A stretch of DNA of 41,081 nt from contig DATDXN010000011.1 of NCBI GenBank assembly GCA_035289305.1, positions 1 to 41,081 of the forward strand. The letters run 5' to 3'. The DNA is from DATDXN01 sp035289305. GTDB taxonomy: Bacteria; Patescibacteriota; Microgenomatia; UBA1406; HO2-37-13b. The notes under the pieces were generated by a model that searched no databases, was not told where the DNA came from, and was given only the letters and a program-made list of their open reading frames with translations. This document shows positions 16,188 to 23,807 of the stretch, piece by piece. How positions within the stretch are numbered: the stretch's first letter is position 1; each line of letters starts with the position of its first letter. Made by a program: the position numbers and the translations under genes.

Positions 16188-17721
16188 AGTGAAGTGAAAG
16201 CGCGCCGTAATAAATACCTATAGTATACCATATAACAAATGCTACTTTGGATGCTTCAAATACATCTATATATGAGGCAATAACCAACAATCCCAGAATC
16301 GAGAAAATAAGGCTGTAAAACACTATTCTTCTATGTTTTTCAATTTTCTTCGTGTGAATAATAATAAACCGTATGATAATAATAAGTACACCCATGAAGG
16401 TGACAAATCCCAATAGACCAAATTCTCCCAGCCATCGGAGATAGTCATTGTCTGTCGCTTCTGTAATCGTTGATGGGCCTTTTCCAAGGATTGGATTTTG
16501 TAAAAAAGCTGCGATTGCTCGCGGCCATTCTGCCTGAAGTCGGGTGGAGAAAGAAATATCATACACGACGCCAAAGATAGGCTTAAGGAGCGCTGAAATA
16601 GATGCAATAAGTTTTGCCTCTTCTGATGCAGAGAGTATTTTTTTGGTTTTGCTGGTTTCTTTTGCCACGGTTTCAGTGGCGATTTGTTTTTTAAACGTTG
16701 CCGTTTCAAAAGCTCCCGGCGCGGTGGTTTTGGGTATTGCTTTTGCAATCACCTTTTGTTGTGGTTTTTTGATCTCCACATACGAAGTGCCGGAGGGAAG
16801 GTCTTTTGTGTTTGTTTGTTGCGGCACAAATACTTCCCCTGTTTGCTCATTGACGAGAATTTGCTTTATTTGTACTGTTTTCTTAAAGCGCTTTGCCAAA
16901 TCATTATTTGAAAATACGATAGCGGCAGTAAAAAGCATAATCAGTATCAAATATCTTATCTTCCTGAAGGAAAGGAGAAATAATCCAGTTGAGGCAAGGT
17001 ATGCGATAAATCCAATTCTGGAGACGGTAAAGATGAGAACAACGATTGAGATCAATACGGTGAAAAATACAAAAAATCTGAATTTATTTTGCAGGGTAAA
17101 AAGCAGTCCGAGAGCGATCGGGATCAAAAAGACAATATAGCTTGCAAGGTCATAGTGTCCTGCAAATGTTGATTGGACTCGCGCTTCTGCGGTTAGATAT
17201 AAAATATGTCCGCGCGCAAACTCGGGGTTCATCGTGGAGACTGCAGGAAAGTTGAGAAAGCGTTGTCCCAGTCCGTATATATTGACGAGAAAAAAAGAAA
17301 AAAAGAGTGAGTACAGAAGTATAGTGAAATCACGTTTGCTGCGGATGCTTGAGGCTGCAATGAAAAATACTACCATATACTCGACGCGACGGAGGGAGTG
17401 AAGAAGAGAAAGGTGTGGAAGATCTATTGTTTTGCCCCAATACGTGCCATATATAAATGAGGTAAACACAGCAGCCCAGAATAAAAGTATTGGAATGAGA
17501 AGTTTGGTGTTTAACACGATCTTTCTCCTGATGAGTTGTAGCACAAATACGACCGAAAGAAGTGTGATGTAGATATCCTCAAGGCGAATAGCAATGTATG
17601 TGTATTCTATTTTTTTTAAGGGAAGTTTTGGGTAGAGCGGTATAAAAAAAATAAAGACAACAAGAAGTGCGAGTAAAAAATAATCGTCAATGATTTTGAG
17701 CAATCGTATAAGCCTGTTCAT
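16150..17721 (-). CDS. O-antigen ligase/polymerase-like membrane protein (Wzy/WaaL type)
   Basis: A 523-aa polytopic protein with about twelve membrane helices. The Wzy_C signature is visible: STFAGHYDLASYIVFLIPIA, VSRIGFIAYL, then RLQAEWPRAIAAFLQNPILG followed by KGPSTITEATDNDYLRWLGE. A long external loop (about residues 265-395) lies between the core helices and is rich in Thr, Lys, Ala and Pro. It would polymerise glycan units or ligate them to an acceptor outside the membrane. In this locus it is the only candidate polymerase. It starts 35 bases inside the GT2 gene and ends 38 bases inside the GT39-like gene, so the three are translationally linked. Confidence 0.83.
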   Translation of the reverse strand: MNRLIRLLKIIDDYFLLALLVVFIFFIPLYPKLPLKKIEYTYIAIRLEDIYITLLSVVFVLQLIRRKIVLNTKLLIPILLFWAAVFTSFIYGTYWGKTIDLPHLSLLHSLRRVEYMVVFFIAASSIRSKRDFTILLYSLFFSFFLVNIYGLGQRFLNFPAVSTMNPEFARGHILYLTAEARVQSTFAGHYDLASYIVFLIPIALGLLFTLQNKFRFFVFFTVLISIVVLIFTVSRIGFIAYLASTGLFLLSFRKIRYLILIMLFTAAIVFSNNDLAKRFKKTVQIKQILVNEQTGEVFVPQQTNTKDLPSGTSYVEIKKPQQKVIAKAIPKTTAPGAFETATFKKQIATETVAKETSKTKKILSASEEAKLIASISALLKPIFGVVYDISFSTRLQAEWPRAIAAFLQNPILGKGPSTITEATDNDYLRWLGEFGLLGFVTFMGVLIIIIRFIIIHTKKIEKHRRIVFYSLIFSILGLLVIASYIDVFEASKVAFVIWYTIGIYYGALSLHYAKQQEKKQEKK

Positions 17722-18565
17722 AAGTGGCGATGAGATATGGATTTCGGGTCAACTTGCCGATCCATATCGCACATATGGATTTTAATTTTAACATATTGCG
17801 CAATATCCATACCTGAAATGGTGAATAGTGTTTTTTGTAGAAATACAAAAAACCTTTATATATATTGAGCATCGGCCGCATCTTATTCTTGCTTGATGCG
17901 CTTCCCAAATGGATAAAGCGGGCAAACGGGGTGAAACCTACACTCAAACCCATTTTTTTCGCTCGATAAAAAAGGTCAATTTCTTCCATATACATAAATA
18001 TCTTTTCGTCAAACTGTCCGATCTCAAGAAAATCTTTTTTACTACACATAAAGCACGCGCCTGATACCCAGTCTACTTCTTTTACTGTTGTTGGAGAGTA
18101 ACGGGTGAGACCCCAATAGTCACCTTTGAGAAAAAGTGCGCCGAATACTACTGGTAGGGTATAAAACGGGCCGCAGGAAGGTTGTAGACTGAAATCTTTG
18201 TTCAAAAGTTTTGCACCTAAAAAGTTATACGGATTTTCCTTCTGTACAAAATAATTATACATTTTTGGAATAGCGTCTTTCAGTACTTCGATATCTGAAT
18301 TGAGAAAAAGAAGATATTTTCCTTCAGCTTCTTTGACTGCGCGGTTATTACCTCTGCCAAAGCCGATATTCTCATCCAAAGCAATAATTTTTAAGCTTGT
18401 ATTTTGTATTTCTTCCACACTCCCATCTTTTGAGGCATTATCAAGCACGATGATTTCAACACGGATTGTTGGATCAAAGGAGAGAGACTCATTAATAGTC
18501 TCAAGACACTTTTTCGTGATTTCTTTGGTATTGTAAGACACGATAATAATCGAAAGATCTTTCAT
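17687..18565 (-). CDS. GT2 family glycosyltransferase (rhamnosyltransferase-like)
   Basis: A 292-aa GT-A fold enzyme from ATG 18565; an in-frame TTG at 18574 is less likely. It has KDLSIIIVSYNTKEITKKCL, VLDNASKDGSV, LFLNSDIEV as the metal site, VDWVSGACFMCSKKDF, and MYMEEIDLFYRAKKMG. The catalytic-base region reads EEIDL where many relatives have EDVDL. First gene of operon A and closely similar in opening sequence and layout to the GT2 at 6748-7653. It faces glyS across 30 bases carrying back-to-back promoters. Donor and acceptor unknown. Confidence 0.9.
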   Translation of the reverse strand: MKDLSIIIVSYNTKEITKKCLETINESLSFDPTIRVEIIVLDNASKDGSVEEIQNTSLKIIALDENIGFGRGNNRAVKEAEGKYLLFLNSDIEVLKDAIPKMYNYFVQKENPYNFLGAKLLNKDFSLQPSCGPFYTLPVVFGALFLKGDYWGLTRYSPTTVKEVDWVSGACFMCSKKDFLEIGQFDEKIFMYMEEIDLFYRAKKMGLSVGFTPFARFIHLGSASSKNKMRPMLNIYKGFLYFYKKHYSPFQVWILRNMLKLKSICAIWIGKLTRNPYLIATYEQAYTIAQNH

Positions 18566-18595
18566 AGTTTTCAATATATTATATATAATACACTT
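18566..18595. promoter_or_regulatory. Bidirectional promoter between operon A and glyS
   Basis: The 12-bp perfect palindrome ATTATATATAAT (18578-18589) is two TATAAT boxes placed back to back. The plus-strand box, 18584-18589, sits exactly at -12 to -7 relative to the A of glyS ATG 18596, so that mRNA would be leaderless. The minus-strand box, 18583-18578, would start transcription about six bases before ATG 18565. Clear -35 boxes are not visible. Confidence 0.6.
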
Positions 18596-19957
18596 ATGGA
18601 CAAAATTGTAGCACTTTCCAAGAGGCGAGGATTTGTGTATCCTTCATCGGAGATTTATGGCGGCTTGGCAAATACGTGGGATTTTGGGCATTATGGCACA
18701 CTTCTCAAACACAACATACGTGATTTGTGGTGGAAAAAGTTTGTCCTCGACCGTGATGATATGGTGGGAATTGATGCGAGTATTTTTTTAAACCCAAAAG
18801 TCTGGGAAGCCTCTGGCCATGTCGCTGGTTTTACTGACGCGCTTGTCGATTGCAAAAAATGCCACTATCGCACCCGCGCTGATCATCTGATTGAGCAGGC
18901 GCTTGAAGATACGAGGGTCGAAGGTTTGCCTGTTGAAAAACTGACCGAGCTTATCAAGAAAAATCATCTTGCTTGTCCGCGATGTGGAGCGCATGATTTG
19001 ACGGATGTGCGAAAATTTAACCTCCTTTTTGAGACAAGCATTGGTATAGTGGAGGAAAAAAAATCAAAGGCATATTTGCGCGGTGAAATCGCGCAGGGAA
19101 TTTTTCTCAATTTCAAAAATGTTCTTGATTCTATGCGTGTGAGGGTTCCTTTTGGTATTGCACAGCAGGGAAAGGCTTTTCGCAACGAAATCACCATGGG
19201 GCAATTTGTTCACCGCACGCTGGAATTTGACCTCATGGAATTTGAATATTTTATTCATCCCTCTGGGTGGGAGAAGACGTATGAGTATTGGAAGAGCGAA
19301 ATGTGGAACTTCACCCGCGAGCTTGGTATCTCTGAAAAAAACCTGCGGTGGAGGGAGCATGAGCCATTTGAACGCTCTCATTATTCCAAAAAGACTATGG
19401 ATATTGAATATCAATATCCTTTCGGGTGGAAGGAGATTTTTGGCATTGCATACAGAACTGATTTTGACTTGAGAAACCACAGCAAACATTCTGGACAAGA
19501 TTTGAGCTACTGGGATCATATAACCGGTGAAAAATACATTCCCCATGTGATTGAGCCGACGTTTGGACTGTCGCGGTTGGTGGGAGTATTGCTTGCGGAT
19601 AGCTACAGCGAGGAAAAAGTCAAAGATACACTGCGAGTTGTATTAAAGCTCTCGAAAAAACTTGCCCCCATCAAAGTTGCGGTTTTTCCCCTGCAAAAAG
19701 ATGCTGGACTTGAAAAATCAGCACGAGAAGTATATAAAAAGTTAAAGGATCGTTTTGTAGCGGAGTTTGATAACGGCGGCAATATCGGAAAGATGTATAG
19801 GCGGCAAGATGAAATAGGGACTCCGTTTTGTGTTACCATTGATTATGATACCTTGAAAGACAAGAAAGTAACGGTGCGAGATCGCGACACAATGAAGCAG
19901 GAGCGTATAAGTTTAGATAGTCTTGAAAAATACCTAAAAGAACACATTACACATTAA
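18596..19957 (+). CDS. glyS: Glycyl-tRNA synthetase (homodimeric, class II)
   Basis: The 453-aa enzyme charges tRNA-Gly. It is the single-chain (alpha-2, GlyQS-like) form, not the bacterial tetramer. KRRGFVYPSSEIYGGLANTW and DFGHYG open the catalytic domain. A zinc-binding pair is present as CKKC (86-89) and CPRC (127-130). FRNE (195-198) is class II motif 2 and EPTFGLSR near 320 is motif 3 with its Arg. The last ~100 residues are the anticodon-binding domain, starting KVAVFPLQKD. It is slightly shorter than Thermus GlyRS (~505 aa). No T-box can exist, because only 30 bases separate it from the divergent gene. The 19-bp palindrome follows its stop immediately. Confidence 0.96.
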   Translation: MDKIVALSKRRGFVYPSSEIYGGLANTWDFGHYGTLLKHNIRDLWWKKFVLDRDDMVGIDASIFLNPKVWEASGHVAGFTDALVDCKKCHYRTRADHLIEQALEDTRVEGLPVEKLTELIKKNHLACPRCGAHDLTDVRKFNLLFETSIGIVEEKKSKAYLRGEIAQGIFLNFKNVLDSMRVRVPFGIAQQGKAFRNEITMGQFVHRTLEFDLMEFEYFIHPSGWEKTYEYWKSEMWNFTRELGISEKNLRWREHEPFERSHYSKKTMDIEYQYPFGWKEIFGIAYRTDFDLRNHSKHSGQDLSYWDHITGEKYIPHVIEPTFGLSRLVGVLLADSYSEEKVKDTLRVVLKLSKKLAPIKVAVFPLQKDAGLEKSAREVYKKLKDRFVAEFDNGGNIGKMYRRQDEIGTPFCVTIDYDTLKDKKVTVRDRDTMKQERISLDSLEKYLKEHITH

Positions 19958-19976
19958 AATCCGATTTAATCGGATT
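19958..19976. repeat. 19-bp palindrome, copy 2 (after glyS)
   Basis: AATCCGATT-T-AATCGGATT, a perfect inverted repeat that begins at the first base after the glyS stop codon. Its 13-base core CCGATTTAATCGG is identical to the copy at 5041-5053. It could act as a weak transcript end, but no T-run follows, so I list it as a repeat. Confidence 0.7.
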
Positions 19977-19988
19977 AAACAAAAGTAT

Positions 19989-20456
19989 ATGGCACAAAAT
20001 GACAACAACAAAAAAATACTCATCGTAGGAATTATTGCGGTCATTATCATCGTTGGTTTTTTTGTGATAAAGGCTTTATCGAAGCAAAAACCGCCACCTG
20101 AAGAGACAGATACTATTTTGCCGGAGGCTGAAGTCATCCCCACCATCAGTGAAGATGTGGACGTGACGCTCACAGCCTTAAGCAGCAAAAAAGAAGTGAT
20201 GTTGACAGTCGGTAAAATCCCCGCAGGCACTGCTTCAATAGAGTACGAATTGTCCTATATTGCCAAAGGCGGTCTACCAAAGGGAGTCATTGGGACGATT
20301 GATATTACAGGCACTGAAATAGAGCGCAAAATCACTCTCGGAACTTGTTCATCAGGTTCATGCGTGTATGATCAAGGAGTAGAACAGGTAAAAGTATTGC
20401 TGAAATTCAACGGAGACTATGGCAGTAGGCTTTTTGAAAAAGAATTTGAGATTTAG
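19989..20456 (+). CDS. Hypothetical membrane-anchored protein, 155 aa
   Basis: Not assigned to a family. A short polar N-terminus is followed by one hydrophobic helix (about residues 9-27), then a Pro/Glu/Thr-rich linker (KQKPPPEETDTILPEAE) and a domain of about 100 residues with alternating hydrophobic residues, probably a beta sandwich outside the membrane. Two cysteines, in GTCSSGSCVYD, are spaced for a possible disulfide. The topology suggests a signal-anchored envelope protein. It lies between glyS and mraZ, 31 bases after glyS. Confidence 0.65.
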   Translation: MAQNDNNKKILIVGIIAVIIIVGFFVIKALSKQKPPPEETDTILPEAEVIPTISEDVDVTLTALSSKKEVMLTVGKIPAGTASIEYELSYIAKGGLPKGVIGTIDITGTEIERKITLGTCSSGSCVYDQGVEQVKVLLKFNGDYGSRLFEKEFEI

Positions 20457-20514
20457 TAGATTTCTTCACTAATTCTTCTATTTTCTTCACATTGCCATAT
20501 TGAATTTTTACTCC

Positions 20515-20543
20515 TTGACTTTGGGAGAAAAATGGTATTTAAT
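20515..20543 (+). promoter_or_regulatory. mraZ promoter (-35 TTGACT, -10 TTTAAT)
   Basis: TTGACT (20515-20520) and TTTAAT (20538-20543) are separated by exactly 17 bases; each differs from the sigma-70-type consensus at one position. Transcription would begin near 20550, three bases before ATG 20553. This would drive the first dcw operon. The operator repeats overlap it. Confidence 0.65.
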
Positions 20544-20567
20544 GGATAGTAAATGGTGTTTTATGGT
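20522..20567 (+). promoter_or_regulatory. Probable MraZ operator: five phased TGGN repeats
   Basis: TGGG (20522), TGGT (20533), TGGA (20543), TGGT (20554) and TGGT (20564) are spaced 11, 10, 11 and 10 bases apart, all on one face of the helix. MraZ proteins of E. coli and Mycoplasma are known to bind short direct repeats (TGGGN in E. coli, 5-base spacers) upstream of their own gene. Here the array covers the space between -35 and start codon and continues into codon 4, so MraZ bound there should block its own promoter. Confidence 0.6.
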
Positions 20568-20951
20568 GAATATACGGTTTCGATTACTGAAGGAGGAAGA
20601 GTAGTGATCCCGAAGCGAATACGAGAAAACCTAAAAGGGGATACGTGTGTGTTGACCAAAGGATTTGATGCGTGTCTTGCAGGATATGATAAAGATGACT
20701 GGGAAAGGCGAGCGAACGAGCTTTTAAGCGTTTCCCTGCTTGAAAAAGAGCACATTGAAAAAAAACGATTAGTATTTTCAGGAGCTCATTACGTCGGGAT
20801 TGATGAACAAGGACGCTTCGTCATTCCCAAGGGGCTTCTGGAGTTTGTAGGCACTTCCACCGACAAAATGGTCATAATCGGTGTGGGAGATCGCTTTGAA
20901 ATATGGAACGCATCAAGATGGAAGGAATATAGCGGAGAGATGAAGTTATGA
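20553..20951 (+). CDS. mraZ: Transcriptional regulator MraZ
   Basis: A 132-aa protein with two SpoVT/AbrB-like halves. The first is GEYTVSITEGGRVVIPKRIR (about 5-24), the second HYVGIDEQGRFVIPKGLLEF (about 78-97); the G-R-x-x-I-P-K core is present in both. MraZ forms a ring-shaped oligomer and represses the dcw operon from direct repeats before its own gene. It is first in the cluster, as in most bacteria, and its stop overlaps the rsmH start by 4 bases (ATGA). Phased TGG repeats over its promoter fit autoregulation. Confidence 0.95.
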   Translation: MVFYGEYTVSITEGGRVVIPKRIRENLKGDTCVLTKGFDACLAGYDKDDWERRANELLSVSLLEKEHIEKKRLVFSGAHYVGIDEQGRFVIPKGLLEFVGTSTDKMVIIGVGDRFEIWNASRWKEYSGEMKL

Positions 20952-21826
20952 CACGTATGCACACACCCGTACTTTTACATGAAGCAATAGATGGACTGGC
21001 GATACGCAGGGGAGGAAAATATATTGATGCGACATTTGGCGAAGGAGGGCATAGTCGTGAAATACTGATGCGAGGAGGATATGTGCTGGGAATTGAATGG
21101 AATGAGACGCAATATCAAAAATCCCGCCTCGCCGGAAGGCGGGCAAAGATCAACTATCAAAAAGAGATCTTGGAAACTGAAAAATTGCAATTGGTTTGTG
21201 GGAATTTTGCAGACATTGAGAAAATAGCGAGGGAGAACAATTTTTTCCCGAGCGAAGGTGTATTGTTTGATCTTGGGTTGTCAATGACACAGATTGATGA
21301 GGCAGGTCGAGGTTTTTCTTATAAAAAGCGCCAAGAGCCACTTGATATGAGAATGAATATGAGTCTGAAAGAGACGGCGGCAGATATGGTTAATCGTTCA
21401 TCGCCGCAAACATTGTATGAAATTTTTGCGAAAAATGCTGAAGAAATCAATTCTTTGGCAATTGCTCACGCTTTTGACCGCGCCCGTCGCGTAAAAAAGA
21501 TCGAAACAGTGGGTGATGCACTTGATGTTTTATACTCGCCCGATCTTTCGCTGCGAGGGAAGAGAGAGGGAATGGTGCGGCGTATATTTCAGGCGTTGCG
21601 TATTGCGGTAAATCACGAATTTGAAAATCTAAGAAAAGGTCTTGAAGGCGCTTTCCATATCGTCACAAAAGGAAGAATTGTGATTATCACATTTCATCAA
21701 GGAGAAGAGAGAATTGTGAAACAATTTGCGAGAAATCACAATATTTCTTTTCTGACGAAAAAACCAATAAAAGGAAAAGTGGGTACGTTTGAACGGTCAG
21801 CAAAATTGAGAATTATTGAAAAATGA
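20948..21826 (+). CDS. rsmH: 16S rRNA (cytosine-1402-N4) methyltransferase RsmH
   Basis: The 292-aa enzyme (also MraW) methylates N4 of C1402 in 16S rRNA with S-adenosylmethionine. HTPVLLHEAIDGL, YIDATFGEGGHSREIL (SAM loop), GVLFDLGLSMTQID, RGFSYKKRQEPLDMRMN and FQALRIAVNHEFENLRKGL are the family blocks; ITFHQGEERIVKQF closes the fold. Between GIEWNE and LVCGNF it has about 15 residues more than typical members. This insertion includes S59-K67, encoded by a GC-rich hairpin repeat (21123-21143). A purine-rich GGAGAG stands about 7 bases before ATG 20948, one of few Shine-Dalgarno-like sites here. Confidence 0.94.
   Translation: MTRMHTPVLLHEAIDGLAIRRGGKYIDATFGEGGHSREILMRGGYVLGIEWNETQYQKSRLAGRRAKINYQKEILETEKLQLVCGNFADIEKIARENNFFPSEGVLFDLGLSMTQIDEAGRGFSYKKRQEPLDMRMNMSLKETAADMVNRSSPQTLYEIFAKNAEEINSLAIAHAFDRARRVKKIETVGDALDVLYSPDLSLRGKREGMVRRIFQALRIAVNHEFENLRKGLEGAFHIVTKGRIVIITFHQGEERIVKQFARNHNISFLTKKPIKGKVGTFERSAKLRIIEK
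21123..21143. repeat. GC-rich hairpin repeat inside rsmH
   Basis: CCCGCC (21123-21128) and GGCGGG (21138-21143) form a perfect 6-bp stem around TCGCCGGAA. The same stem occurs downstream of tRNA-Pro at 91-105. It is in frame and encodes Arg-Leu-Ala-Gly-Arg-Arg in a segment that RsmH relatives lack. Confidence 0.65.
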
Positions 21827-21832
21827 TCTTAT

Positions 21833-22105
21833 ATGAAAAATATATATAAACACGTGGTTGGAGGGGGGATTTTCATTCTGATTGGAATAAATATCATTCT
21901 TTTTGCTCAGTCTATTGCTCTATCGGACAATTTACTCAAGATAGAAAAAGATACACAGATCCTCCAGGTTGAAAACAGGGAGCTTGAGAGAAAACTATAT
22001 GCACAAAATTCTCATGTATACCTTCGCAGTGTTGCTCAACAGCTGGGGTTTATCAAAAAATCAGACCCCATATATATTGATAGTATAAAATACACACAGA
22101 ATTAA
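21833..22105 (+). CDS. ftsL: Cell division protein FtsL-like
   Basis: A 90-aa bitopic protein: a short cytoplasmic start, one membrane helix (about 9-28), then a coiled coil with heptad spacing (NLLKIEKDTQILQVENRELE) and a tail SVAQQLGFIKKSDPIYID typical of FtsL/DivIC. FtsL joins FtsB/DivIC and FtsQ in the divisome and activates FtsW/FtsI. Sequence identity in this family is low, so the call rests on topology, length and position between rsmH and ftsI. It starts 6 bases after rsmH. Confidence 0.85.
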   Translation: MKNIYKHVVGGGIFILIGINIILFAQSIALSDNLLKIEKDTQILQVENRELERKLYAQNSHVYLRSVAQQLGFIKKSDPIYIDSIKYTQN

Positions 22106-22139
22106 GTGTCACCTTACAATACACAATATATAGCACGAT

Positions 22140-23804
22140 ATGCGCAAACTCTTGATTTTATTTGTCGGATTTCTTCTGGTGGTTTGCGCGGTTATCATAA
22201 AGCTTTTCTTCATTCAAGTCACACATTCCGATCTTATTGCAGGTTCTCCGGTGTATTTGCGCACGAAGAAAATTTTACCTATCCGAGGTGGTATTTTTGA
22301 CAAAAATGGCAGTCCCTTTACCTTCACATATACGACGTATCTCCTCTATGCAGAACCACAGAAAATCAAAAATATATCAGAGAGCGTCAAAAAAATTGAT
22401 GAAATACTGCATGTAGGAGAAGCAACTCTTGAGGCAAAAATAAAGAGGGAAAAACAGTGGGTGAAGGTCGCAAAAAATCTGACGAAAGAGCAGAAAGATG
22501 CCCTTTCACGCCTGAAGGTAGAAGGCATAGGTTTTGAGGAGGAGCCGAGTCGTTTCTATCCCGAAGGGTCTGCTGCCGCGCACCTTCTTGGGTTTGTGGG
22601 AAAAACCAATGAAGGTGAAGACATTGGATATTTTGGTCTTGAGGGATATTATGAAAAAGAGTTGACTGGCATTTCGGGAATTGTCAAGACAGAGCGCGAT
22701 CTTTTCGGTCGCCCCATATTTGTCGGAGTGCAGGAGAAAATTGACGAAGAAGACGGACAGAATTTGACGTTGACAATAGATAAGTCTATTCAGCTTATTG
22801 CCAAAAATACTGCCCTTTATGGACTTGAGCATTACAGCGCAAAAGAGGTGTGTATCACTATTGCTGATCCTTTCAGTCTTGAAATCAGAGCTTTGGCATG
22901 TGTGCCTGATTATGATCCGACAAAATACTATGAATTTTCAGAGGATTTTTTCAGAAATCCCGTCATTTCCGCCGTGTACGAGCCAGGATCGATCCTCAAA
23001 CCATTGATTATGGCCGCAGCACTTGATACAGGTAGTGTGAAAGTCAACGATACGTATGAAGAAGAGGGTCCGGTGAAAATCTATGACCATGAAATTCGGA
23101 CATGGAACAATCAATACGAGGGAACTATTACTATGACACGTATTCTTGAGAAATCATCAAATGTTGGTATGGTGTTTATCGGCCAAAAGCTTGATCGGCA
23201 AAAGCTGCTTTTTTATCTACGCTCCTTTGGGTTTAATGAGACGACAGATATTGATCTTCAGGGTGAATCAAAAGGATCTATCAAAAAAGAAAAAGAGTGG
23301 TACCCGATAGATTATGCAACCGTTACATTCGGACAAGGTATTGGAGTAACCCAAATACAGATGATACGCGCGCTGTCATCTCTCATAAATGGAGGGTTTA
23401 TCATGAAGCCATTTGTCGTAAAAAGTACCGATGTTTCAGGTAGTCACAAAAAAAATAATGAACCCAAAAAAATACGGCCTGTGGTGAGTGCTCATACATC
23501 TTCTGTGATCCGCGGCATGCTTGAATCAACCGTGGAAAAAGGAGATGCCCAGTGGGCACGGCCAAAGGGGTATAAAATAGGAGGAAAAACCGGTACTGCA
23601 CAAATCCCGGTGGGCAAAACATATGATCCGTCAAAAACAATAGCTTCATTTGTAGGATTTGCGCCAGTGGACAAGCCTAGATTTATCGTTTTGGTCACGC
23701 TAAAAGAACCAGAAGCATCGCCATGGGGGTCAGAAACCGCGGCTCCTCTTTTTTTCAAAATGGTGAAGGAACTTTTTATATACTATAATATTGCACCAGA
23801 ATAG
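22140..23804 (+). CDS. ftsI: Peptidoglycan D,D-transpeptidase FtsI (class B PBP)
   Basis: A 554-aa class B penicillin-binding protein that crosslinks septal peptidoglycan with FtsW. One N-terminal membrane helix (about 3-25) is followed by the pedestal domain, starting LPIRGGIFDKNG, and the transpeptidase domain. The three catalytic motifs are present: S284-ILK (in YEPGSILKPL), S339-S-N (in EKSSNVG) and K483-TG (in GGKTGTAQ). No PASTA repeats. It starts 34 bases after ftsL and ends 3 bases before murE. Presence of the intact active site indicates a working crosslinking step. Confidence 0.95.
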   Translation: MRKLLILFVGFLLVVCAVIIKLFFIQVTHSDLIAGSPVYLRTKKILPIRGGIFDKNGSPFTFTYTTYLLYAEPQKIKNISESVKKIDEILHVGEATLEAKIKREKQWVKVAKNLTKEQKDALSRLKVEGIGFEEEPSRFYPEGSAAAHLLGFVGKTNEGEDIGYFGLEGYYEKELTGISGIVKTERDLFGRPIFVGVQEKIDEEDGQNLTLTIDKSIQLIAKNTALYGLEHYSAKEVCITIADPFSLEIRALACVPDYDPTKYYEFSEDFFRNPVISAVYEPGSILKPLIMAAALDTGSVKVNDTYEEEGPVKIYDHEIRTWNNQYEGTITMTRILEKSSNVGMVFIGQKLDRQKLLFYLRSFGFNETTDIDLQGESKGSIKKEKEWYPIDYATVTFGQGIGVTQIQMIRALSSLINGGFIMKPFVVKSTDVSGSHKKNNEPKKIRPVVSAHTSSVIRGMLESTVEKGDAQWARPKGYKIGGKTGTAQIPVGKTYDPSKTIASFVGFAPVDKPRFIVLVTLKEPEASPWGSETAAPLFFKMVKELFIYYNIAPE

Positions 23805-23807
23805 ATC

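Noticed and set aside
16323..16748. 141-codon frame on the same strand inside the Wzy-like gene
   Set aside because: Alternate-frame reading of the Thr/Lys/Pro-rich loop; the real frame has clear membrane helices and Wzy motifs on both sides.
18566..18595. T-box or riboswitch before glyS
   Set aside because: Only 30 bases separate the two divergent start codons, too few for any such leader.
19064..19546. 160-codon open frame opposite glyS
   Set aside because: Antisense to the core of a highly conserved synthetase.
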